Of a DNA stretch of 64,000 bases, positions 15,201-27,200 are shown piece by piece. The notes under the pieces were generated by a model. It had not been told where the DNA came from and searched no databases. It saw nothing but the letters and a program-made list of their open reading frames with translations. The stretch spans positions 19,890,134-19,954,133 of the forward strand of contig CP136065.1 of the NCBI GenBank assembly GCA_032622095.1, read 5' to 3'. Origin of the DNA: Siphonodentalium dalli. Its lineage: Eukaryota > Mollusca > Scaphopoda > Gadilida > Siphonodentaliidae. Position numbers and translations under genes: made by a program. Positions within the stretch are counted from its first letter, which is position 1. Each line of letters begins with the position of its first letter.

Positions 15201-18200
15201 TGTATTTTTATGTGTGATACTAAATCCAGCTCACTCTTTCTTGCCAGGCTCAAATCCGATACAGATTAGATGGATATCATCCAGATTCTTCATACTTCTA
15301 CATTAATTCAGTCTCAGGAGGGATTAGAGTTTGGAAATCTCTGCTAACGACCCCGGACACGGTCACCACATACACGGTAAGAAGATAATAGCTGATGCCA
15401 ATCTAATCGTAAAATGTTAATTTCAATAATAAATTATTATTTATTCATGCATATATGATGTAATGAACAGATCACCAAGAAAAGGAACTAAATATCTCCT
15501 AATTAATACAGCAGAAATGTAGTTGCATATGTATTTGGTCCATTTACATTTCACTCATTATATCAGAGATGGTCTATTTATTATCTGAGCTTTCTGATTC
15601 AGATATATATGAGCCATAGAAACCAGTCAACAGGTGAACTATGTGTAACATTGGATTGTTTTCCTGTGTATTTTTGGGATATGTATGTCTTCAAAAAGAG
15701 TGTTAATTGAACAATTTGTTGTTGTTGATGGAAATGTTGCCAGGAAACTATTTAATCTTTAATGGGCTTATATTGATTTTGTCCATATTTCCTTTCAGCT
15801 CCTGGTCACAGCATACGACACTCTGGGTCTCGAGGCTGAGGTGTCGACATTGGTGTACGTTTATATAGAGAAGAATCTGGATAGCCCGGCGTTCTCACTA
15901 AGAGAGTATACTGCATCAGTGTATGACTACGAATCTCTTGGCTCCATTGTAACAACAGTCACTGCATCTGACAACGATATTAAGGTAACTATCTCTTTGC
16001 TGAAAAGTCAAATTAGTGCTATGTAAAATATTGTTTATTAGCTTTCGAAATCATTTTTCCTCTATTAGTTGACCAAACCTAATATGTTTTTTTGATTTTT
16101 GTAATAGAATATTGTCAAATATAAAAATAATTATTCTTGTTCTCTCCCCATTTGAGTCTACGCACTAGTGTACCATGAAAATACATTGCTTACTATACAA
16201 AGAATTTTATTTGATTATTATTTCTAAATGTAACTATCATATTTTTCTTTAATTATTTCAGGCTCCAGAAAATACAGTGTTTTACTATAAGAACCTTGGA
16301 GGAGATGCGTTCTCTGTTGATTCACGCACTGGCCATATAAGGATAGCTAACTATTTGGAACAGACTACAGCTACTAGCTATACAGTAAGATATTTATCTA
16401 CTTTTGTAACCCATGAAATGATATAGAGAATTGGAGTCTATTCTCTGACATTATGTGGCACCAGATGTTAATATAGAAAGTGCTTTAAATTGTCATTGTC
16501 AGACATAAATGACAAATGTAGATTTTTGTTTGTATCCCATCCCAAACGAAATATACGAAATGTATTAAATTTCCTGTCACGACACTTGGGTGTTATTCTC
16601 TTTGAAGCAGTTAGCATTTTGAAGAAAGACACACTTGTAAGTTGCCAAAGAGATCATGTTTCATTTTGCACGATATCAGTGTCAATTGTTTTTTCTTTCT
16701 TCATGTATTTGTTTCGAGTATGCTGACATCTACAGCCAGTACCTTTACAGTTCACTTGGAATGCACATGCTGTTAGGTTTATCACTATTAATAGTTTGTT
16801 CTTGCTCAAGCATCTGCCAATTATCTGAATTTTTCATCCTCCTATCTTTCTTTCTAATTGAGTTATTTCCCCTTATAGTTACAGATTGTTGCCAGTGATC
16901 AAGGAACACCGCCGAGGAATGCCACAGCTACAGTCAATATAAACATTCTGAGAAACAGTGGAACTCCATCATTCGATGCTTCAGCTATATACGACATTAA
17001 TGTCGCCGAGAGCATCTCAGTTCTCAATACGATCATCAGGGTCGTCGCAACAGACTCAGACTCACAGGTATGCCCCTTTCAAATCACTATATCGTAGAAC
17101 GTGGTTTTACATATAAATCTTACAAGTTATTATGATTTGATTGCTAAGAACATAGTGTGACATTGATAGCATGGAGTTTATGTTCATAATTCAACCAAAT
17201 TGTTCAGGTCTTTCCATGCGTTTAAATTGGTTAATTTTGCATGTCATGTGGTCAGAAACACTCAAAAATATTGAAATGTGAATGGTATAAACTAATGGGT
17301 TTTTTTGTGTTACCAAGAATGAAGAATAAAGTGATTTACAGATTGCACTCTTCCCCCCAAAATTACAACTGGGGGAATTGTAAGAAAATTTTGTGGGTGT
17401 AAAGGTGTGTTGTGCTTCAATAGATAAACTTAACTAGTGAGAATGTGTGTATATAACCACTTGGTGATGATAATTTATGTATATTATATTTTACTCATTA
17501 TAATAATTGTGTGTTTTAGCTCTCACCCAATGGAATGATTAAATACAGTATAACAGCACCACAGATTGCTCACAGTTACTTCAGCATAAATACAGACACA
17601 GGTGCCATCAGCGCCAGGGTTTCATTGGTCAATGCTCCACAAGACATCTACAAGGTTTGTACATGTTAATCTGCTTCAAATTGATTGACTATCAATCAAA
17701 TGAATGTGCACTAAAGATCCGTCACATAAATAAAGTTCATTCATGTTGTAAGAAATCGACTTGATAATCATGACAATCCCCCTTTGGATTTTCTAAACTA
17801 AATTAATAATTTGATGTATTCATGCATCTTGTTTGATATCTATTTCAGTATCCATAGATAAACTATTTAATAGCTTTCTTGGGTAATATCTCAGAGATAG
17901 AAAAGACTTAGCAACAGTCCGCCTCCGAGTTGAGGTTACAGTAATGCCCTAAATAATCAACTCCTTAAATATGGCTTGTTGCAATTCATCGGAAAGCTCT
18001 CAGTGAGAGATTTCCTCCGATGAATGGCTACAAGCCATATTTCTGACTAAATCCTGAAAAGTTACCCATAATTCTGCTGTGGTTAAGGAGTCGATTATTT
18101 AGGTCATTACTGTATTAGGAACACCAACACACCACTGTTCTTATCAATTTTTATTACCAAAGTGTAAGCCTCTGTTTGTTCCATTTATGATTATTATTCC

Positions 18201-21200
18201 CTACCCTGATAATATAATCATCAATCACTGTTCTCATTTCTTGGTTAAGTTGGCTAATACATGATACTCTTGTCTTTTCTAGCTAACCATTCGTGCCTCA
18301 GACCATGGTACTCCAGCTCAGTCATCGGAAGTCGTCGTTACCATCAGAATCAGCAGAGCTGGTCTGCCTTACTTCTCACAAGATGAATTCGTTGTCCGCA
18401 AAGCAGAGGATCTGCCAATTGGTTCAGAAATTACAGAAATTACAGCCACTGATCCACGCAATGTGAGTTTTAAACAGATTCGTTTCTTAGCAATAATATT
18501 TATTCCAAAGTAAATAAGTCTTAACTGTACAAATGTTATTAGTCTTCATAAATTTCCAAATGAATTTCAAAGCCAGCAGGGTTAGTATGTCAAGAACCCT
18601 CACATTTCGCTATGGCAATCCACAATGTCAAATTGCTGAAGCAGATGTATCTAACTACAGCTATTTACTTCTCAAACTTCTGATATATGCCTTTATAATA
18701 TGAATTACTGTAGAAATTGTTGTAGTAATGTAGCCGACCACAAGAATTATATGTACCTGTGTCTGAACCTGGCTAATATGAACTGAGAGGGATTGATATC
18801 AAGCAGTTGCTTGATTCTCACATGACTTGGCATCTTGCGGCCTTGAGCTTAAATACTTGAATCGTCTCCTAAACTTGCTTCATTTGTTCTCATTACAGGA
18901 CCAATTGGAGTATGACATCACGGACTACACGTTACCGTTATTCAGTATCGATAAGGACACTGGACTGATCTCATTGAGCCAGACATTGAAAACAGATCAA
19001 TCACAGGCTTATGTGGTATGTTGACCCTTTAACCCCGACTGAAGATTCCTGAATATTTTGCGAAAACCCTGTGCCAATGCATTCTCTTTTTTATGCGAGT
19101 CTCCTTATGAGAGACTCAAATATATAAGGGAATGCACTGGCACAGGATCTCTAATGCAATGCTGCACTAGCACAGCTCCCATCATAAATTCTTCCGTTCA
19201 GATCACAAAGTATATATTGGAATGGTAATTAGTATGTTAAAATAATAAACCAGACAGTAGAGCAAAACCCTTTAGATTTTTGCTTGTTTATTGTATAGGT
19301 GCTCAGATAATTTATAACTTATAACCTGAACATCCCTACAATTGAATGAATGTGAATCAAGTAACTATTCATCATCAAATGAAAAGTTATCAAGAGACTG
19401 AAGAGAATTAGCCTTGAACATATTTGTAAAATTGTACCTTTTTTTTAATAGGTTGACTTTGAATGAACTTTTATGGTTTCATTTATCTGAAAAATGAATT
19501 ATCATCTTTTATGTGCATTTTATATTGACAACCAATCTTAATCTCAATGATATAGAATAGATAATAAAACATTTCTGGTTTAAATTTCAGATTCAGATAA
19601 CTGCCTACAGAGTAAACAATAGAAAGGACATAGCAACAGTCCGCCTCCGAGTTGAGGTTATTAGGAACACCAACACACCACTGTTCGGACATGCTGATCT
19701 TACTTTCCAACTGCTGGAGGACCAACAGCTAGGAGAATCTTTTGGCCATGTTAATGCTACAGATCTAGATACTGTAAGCTACTTTGATCATTTATACCAA
19801 CCTTTCTAATTTCGAATTTGAAGTTATGTCGTGTGCTAAATATAGGTGTATATCGAAGCTGTATAGCATGTACAAAGTTATTGTAAAATTCTTTGAGAAC
19901 AAATGCAAGCTTCATTTTATGTGTTTATTGCCATCTTATATACCTATATGTTCATGTGGGTTTTCTGAGAAAAATCAAATTTTCATCTTCATTTAAACTA
20001 ATAACATGGGTAAAATTGTGACCAAAACAGATTATAATTTAGATATATCATATACAAATGAAATGAACTAGAGATGACCCATCAGTTTGGGAAAAAATAT
20101 CCTGATTTTTAATGAGAAATTGTCTATTCAAAGAAATTGACTTAACGGGACGAGAGTCTCGTCAACATTTTTTATCCAAAATTTATTCTGATGCAGTTAG
20201 ATTTATACTGATCAACTAAAATTGCTTTGTATCTTACAGGGATCGAATGGTGCGATAGTTTACTCCATTGAGGACGGGAACACACTAGACAGGAGCTTAG
20301 ACTACTTCTACATAAACCCTCATTCCGGCTCACTCTCAGTCATCAAACCACTGGACACTGATACCTCACTTCCAAATAGTTATCAGGTTAGTTTGCTATC
20401 AAAAACGAATGGTGAAATAATGTGCTGCCGATAATATTCACTTAAAAATTATTTGAACGTGATAACCATGTGTTGAAAATCATCAGAATAATTTGGCTAA
20501 CCTAGGTTTTCACTAGGTGGAAAATGTTTACATCTTGTTTTCTGTTATCTTGGGAGTTTTTGTTTTGGTATCTTTTTTTTATAATTTTGAATATTTGTTG
20601 TCTTGATTTCTTTGAAATTGAACAGTATATAAGGAAATTTTCTTCTAATAAATTTTTTGCTGAAATTAAAAAAAAATTCTATGTATTAAAATTGGATCTC
20701 CTTATCCACCCCACATAATTTAACTTCGTTTTTTTACAGTTCAATGTCGCTGCAACAGACAAAGGTGTTCGATCTAAATCGACTGTAATATCTGTGACTG
20801 TCCTTGTGATGAGGAACAAATTTAGCCCTGAATTCAGTCGTAGAGTCGACGAGATCACCATCGATGAGACGGCAGCCGTATCAACAACAATCTACAGCCT
20901 CTCTGCTACCGACGATGACAACGTATGTATAAATTAAACTAGTTTTCATGGCATCTTTTATAGTAATACTTATCAATGGCACTTCATATTTCTCAATACA
21001 ACTCATTCAAATGATGTTTTGTGTGGCTTTGAACACCTTATTACCTTCAGTAATGCATCCTAGCATATGTATTGTGTATATTTTTGTCATTTTCCTTTTC
21101 ATTCTGAGATATGGGCCCAATTTCCTCAAATTTATTGAAGATCATAAAAGGAAAGGTTACTGTATGTGTACTAGTAGTGCAGATATATGTTAATAATTGT

Positions 21201-24200
21201 GAGTCTATGGATATGGGATATGGTAGTCTTATTCATGATGAATAAAAATTAATAAGTCTGATCTAATGAAATTCAAATTTATTTTTGTTTGTTTCATTTT
21301 ACAGCATCGAATCACATACTCATCTGAGTCTCCACTGCCTGCATCGACGTACTTCTCCATCGACGCTGTTACAGGAAGAATAACAATTATTGGTGACTTG
21401 TGGAATGACCATCATATGAGATATACAGTAAGTATGTGGCAAGAAATATCACTCTTACTCAGTGACAATTTATTGTGAGAGAATTTCAGATTTTTGTCAA
21501 ATTTTGAAACTTTAGTTCAGTTGTGAATCAGACTTGTAGAAATTGTTACTGAAATTTCCTATTATTTTTGGTGAAAAATGGGAAGAAATTCTGAATTAAA
21601 TTCTGTTTTCGATACTTGGATGAAGTTTTTTTGTGTGGCATTTTATCTCAGATATAAATTTCATCACTGAGAGACACAACACAGCATAATCTGTATCAAA
21701 CTCATGAACATTTTGAATATCCAGGATCTGTTCTCAGTCTTGATTATTCTGCTATTTATTCCAGATTATTGCCAAGGCAACAGACTATCCAACACAAGGA
21801 TTGCCAAGGAAGTCAGACTTGATGACGTTGTACGTGAATGTTAGGCGTAACCCTGCTACTCCACGATTTGGTTTATCATACTACTCGAGAACGCTGACTG
21901 AGTACATACCAGTGCAAGGCAGCATTATCCAGACAAGGGCCACTGACACAGATTCTGCTAATGTAAGTTCACAAATGAATTCCCTTACAAATTCATACAC
22001 AACTTAATGGTTATGGCACTGTCGTTTATCAATGATTTAACTTATTTTCCTTCCACATGTCAGCTCTGCATATTTTTGTTGCAGAATGACTTGTGATTTA
22101 GTTATTTTAAGGCATATGTGATAGAAAAAAGTCTTTCAGTTAATTTTGAAGATAAAAATTGAAAAAGTAATTAAATCATAATGTGTGGAATCAACTTCTG
22201 AGTCATACTGATTGAAATAGGGATATATTGGCTCTTGCTTTGTCAAAAAACAACAAAATTTATAATAAATATCGGTTGGATAATTGATATAGCACAACCA
22301 TCTCAAAATATTCTACGCTATAAATTGTCCCAACATTGTTTCGGCTAAAACTAAATTTCAAACTTGAAACCCTTCTCTCCCCTGTCACCGCATTGCTGTA
22401 CTGTATGTCATGTATTGTTATTTTATTCCCCTCCTTTGTTCTGTAGATTCCCAGCGGTGAGCTGATTTACAGCATTATCAGTGGAGACACGCTTCCCGGA
22501 GACGATAAGCCATATTTTGTCATCAGTACAACTGATGGGTCAATATATCTGGCCAGAAAAGTCACAGCTTATGGCATCCCTAGCCAGTTTAATGTAAGTC
22601 TTGATTTATTCACTTGCAATTGCAATTCTCCAAAATATTTTGAATTGCATGTCATCATGCTCATATGGAATATGTCTACATTTAACCCTTTACCCAACAA
22701 ACCGGCCAAAACCGGCCAAATAAAGCTTCAACAGCCTAAAATATCTTCGGTCTGTCTCAATAGAACCATACAAATATGGATATCATTGGAACCGGCTCCT
22801 TGACCACATTGTGATAGTTACAGTTATGCCCTGTGCCAATGCATTCTCTTATATATGCGAGTCGACCATAGGTCGCCTCGCATATATAAGAGAATGCATT
22901 GGCCTAAAAAAAATATTTTTTTAACACTTTTTACCATTTTTTCTTACATTCTTTAACAATTTTATAATTTTTAATGTGTTAAGCCAATGCATTCTCTTAT
23001 ATATGCGAGGCGACCTATGGTCGACTCGCATATATAAGAGAATGCATTGGCACAGGGCCCTTCTGTTGGGTAAAGGGTTAAAGTTGATACAACAAAGCCT
23101 CATGGAAATACATGTAGTTTTAGTGAGGAAGATCTTGATAGCTTATGTTAATATTACGAGAATCATTAAAAGAAAGAAACATATTTGATAACATGATCAC
23201 CTTTGCATGTGTATAAGACAAAAAATAGATCTGATTACCCACTATAATTTTTGAGCCATGTCATGTCATGTTTGAGAAATAAAGATGAAATTTGTGACGA
23301 AATGATTTCAAATCCTATAGAAACAGTCTTAAAATGTGCAAACAGGAAGCTGAGAGATAACAGAAGTTTGTTTTTATCTCAAATACTTGGAGTTAATTTG
23401 AGCTTTTCTTGTAATTTGCAGATGACTGTGAGAGTAACAGACTCAGGAATCCCACGTAAGATGGATGAGGCAATCGTCCATATAACATTCATCCGAAATG
23501 CAAACCGTCCAATGTTCACGGAACCGAACTATTCGGCTGAAATCAGTGATGCGTCCGCTGTGGGCGTTACCTTATTCACAGTGACGGCAGTTGACACAGA
23601 TATTGAAGATCCTATCAATGGAGATGTAAGTAAACCAGAATCTATATATATATATAAATAAAAGAGTAGGATCTGCCTGTCCATCCATCGATATGTTCAT
23701 GATTTTTTTTCCTGACCCCAGGACTGATTTAAACCAAATTTCGTGTGGTGACTTGGACACCCCATTGAATGTTTTTTTGTAAATTGAACAAGGAGTTCAA
23801 TCTAAAAAACAAATTCAAATTTAATAATTTTTGTTAATTTAAATTTTATTTTTTTTATTTTGCCTGTTTCAACATAGAATCTCCTTTACTTTCAGACACT
23901 GAACGCTAAGATTGAATACATCATAGATAGAGACTACCCAGTTGCCAGACAGTACTTTGATGTAAACTCTGCTGGAATCGTCTACGTTAAGAGCCCCCTG
24001 TTGTACACTGATACCACTGAGTTTGAATTCATGATCATCGCCATCGATAAGAGCTGGGACCCATTAAGCAGCAGAGCTCCTGCTATGGTTAATGTACGCA
24101 AGACAGCCGGTCGAAACACTGGCCTCGGATTCACGCAGACGGTCTATGTGTGAGTATATTTATTATGATACATGTCATGGCAAGGATTCCAAATTTAAAC

Positions 24201-27200
24201 GTTTGATAACTGGTTACTCAATGTTGAGTAGTAACTTGATTATAATTCATTCATCTGTATATGTTCATCTAATCATTTCAGACTGTTAGTTGAACATATT
24301 TGATATCCATAAAAGTAAATAAATCTGGTGATTCTCTATCAGTCATCTGCCTATGTTATAATTACCATCCCATGGAATAAAGAATAGTCCACTCCAATAT
24401 GATACATTTTAACATGGATATGAGAATCAATTTGGGGAATGGGATCTGTGGTTTAATTCACTCCTGGGCCCTAGACATAAGCTTAGACCAATAAAAGGTC
24501 AAGTCGCCAACACTCAGCATATTCATTCAGCTGGATAAACATTTTAGAGGGCAACAATTTTTAACGCCAATTTTAAGAGCATCACTTATTTTATTTTGAG
24601 ATTGCGATTTGAAGGATTGATCACTTACAATATTTTATTCTTATACCGACAGTGTGGACGTCAAAGAGAATTCTCTGCAGGTCTCCTCATCAGGATTCAC
24701 AGAACTATTACAGTTAGATGTACAGAACCACAGATCGAACACTCCAGTATCCTGTCAAATTCTCTATGTAAATGATGAGATGAGTCCATCCAGAGGTAAA
24801 TAGCATTGTACTCCTATATCACATGCTGAGACCTTTTGTAGGTGTCACAGGAAACTGAATTTCTGAGAAACATGATCAAAAGCTGTAACCAGAACAACAG
24901 AAAGTGAATATTGACAAAGCTAGTTGGCATGATTCCACATGTTCACCTCAAAATTGGTGTTTTGAGGAATGCTTTTTATATATATATTTTTTAATTTCCA
25001 TTGGCCTGAAAATATATTTTTTCAGAACTGATTATATTGATTAGAATAAATCGGTTACATTTCACCAAACATGCTATTTGTATAAAACACATATGGTACT
25101 GCGGCAAATCCCATCATTACAAGCCATGCGAGTTGTCTCTCTCCATTAATATAGGTATATATTTTATTAAAATATGCACATTACTACCAGATTTCTTACA
25201 TAGGGAACAATTATCATATTTAATGGTGATAATGCTCCATTGAGAGCATTAAATCTGTTCAGATCAAGTCCCATAACTCTTCATCCTATTAATCTTGAAA
25301 TTAGCATCAAGGGACATCACTCCTGAGGTTATTATAGTTCTCTCACTTACAAGGGGGGTAATTCATATCTGCTTTTCTTTCAGTTCTCTTCAATGTTCAG
25401 CCATCATCAGATGGTAGGAATTGTATCCTTAACGCCATCGATAACCTGGATTACGAGACGACAAATAGATACAATATAACCATCCAAGTGAGGACAAGTG
25501 GAATTCAGAAGAGACAAACATTTTCTTCAGGTACATGTCTTAAAGATGTATAAGAAATAGACTCAACTGACATTTGGATGAATGATGTTGACTAACGATT
25601 TGGAAATAATCCATCTCTTTATACGCATTATGTTATTGGTGTGTCCGTCCATCTTGCGTATAGCCATTTGTCCATCCGTTTGCTTCTGTTATGAAATCAA
25701 TGGAATGAAATTTGGTATGTGGGAATTACAGTAATACTCTAATTAATCGACTCCTTAAACACAGCAGAATTATGGGTAACTTTTCAGGATTTAGTCGGAA
25801 ATATGGCTTGTTGCCATTCATCGGAAAGCTCTCAGAAATATGGCTTGTTGCCATTCATCGGAAAGCTCTCCCCGAGTACAGTCTCAAATTTTCACTTTTT
25901 GCTCATTCTCTGAACTTTGTCTCGTGGTTCTTTTTATCAGCCAGCTAATCCTCTTATATCTGTATTGCAGTCTACAACACATGGGCTATCGCATATGTGA
26001 TTGTTGAAGTTGAGGATCAGAATGACAATTCACCAACATTCACCTACCCGAGATACCCTGTAGTTATCAACCAATACATAACAGCGATCAGCAGAAAGGC
26101 GGTGCCTGGGACATTTGTCACAGATATACAGGTGAGAAAAAAACATGGTATCCTCATGCTAAATTCAGCTGTTATTTAACTCTGTCAATACTGAATGGAT
26201 TCTCCCATTCAGTTATATAATTATTCACTATTATTATTTTTATTCATTATTTTGTTTAGTCAAATGAAATTTATATTTGCTTTGGCAAACTGCAATGTGA
26301 ACCCTAGGGTTTCTTGATATAATGTTTTTAGTTCCTTTCAAAAATATCGAAAACTTCTCAACATTTGACTGCCTTTTATGTGAGCTTCATACTAAATTCA
26401 TATGATTCTGTATGATTCAGAAGAAATTTCTCAAAAACGATTTCTATGATTGGTATTTAAGTGATTATTTTGTATTTGTCAGGTCTCGGATGCAGACTCC
26501 GGTGTCTATGGTAGAACACACAGCGTCTTAAGAAGCCAGCTTTCTAACACACGACCATACTTCAACCTCGATGCCAATAATAAGCTGTATACCACACGAG
26601 AGGTGCTGTCTGCTAACACGAAACAGATTCAGCTGACAACCGAAGTATTCGACATGGATCCTGATACTCCTCGATCATCACAAGCAACTATCAGAGTAAG
26701 TCCATTATAATAGTTAATAGTGTATAATAACAAGTAACTATCAGAGTAAGTCCATTATAATAGTTATAGTGTATAATAACAAGCAACCATCAGAGTAAGT
26801 CCATTATAATAGTTAATAGTGTATAATAACAAGCAACTATCAGAGTAAGTCCATTATAATAGTTATAGTCATCAATTATCCTCTTTTATATTTAAGAAAT
26901 GAATGTAGTTTGAGTGTGTTTTATTGAGTGGTATAGTGCTTTGCGGTTCACGCTCAATGTTCTCCAATGGCCTCAGCAATATACCCCTAAAAAAAAACCA
27001 CTCAATACCTATTATCGATTGATTAGTCTATGGCCGTGAACTTTTAGTCATCTAGGTCAATTAGGTGTGACATTGGTTCATGTTATGGTGTGTTTTATTG
27101 GGATATAACATGCATGACCCAATTGGCAGTTTGAGCAAATTACCGAACAATATTTAGTCTAACATGCACAGTCTATGTAGATATTTACTGTTGAAGTAGC

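Noticed and set aside
16879-16884. Alternative acceptor TTACAG for exon 28 giving a 183-nt exon
   Set aside because: It would remove the leading Leu-Gln that matches the L-x-V-x-A-x-D start of paralogous exons; TTATAG two codons upstream fits better.
16490-16898. Two plus-strand ORFs before exon 28
   Set aside because: Intronic, low complexity, and the second overlaps exon 28 in another frame.
23251-23421. Upstream extension of exon 38
   Set aside because: The longer open frame precedes a clear TTGCAG acceptor; its sequence has no cadherin pattern and would break repeat spacing.
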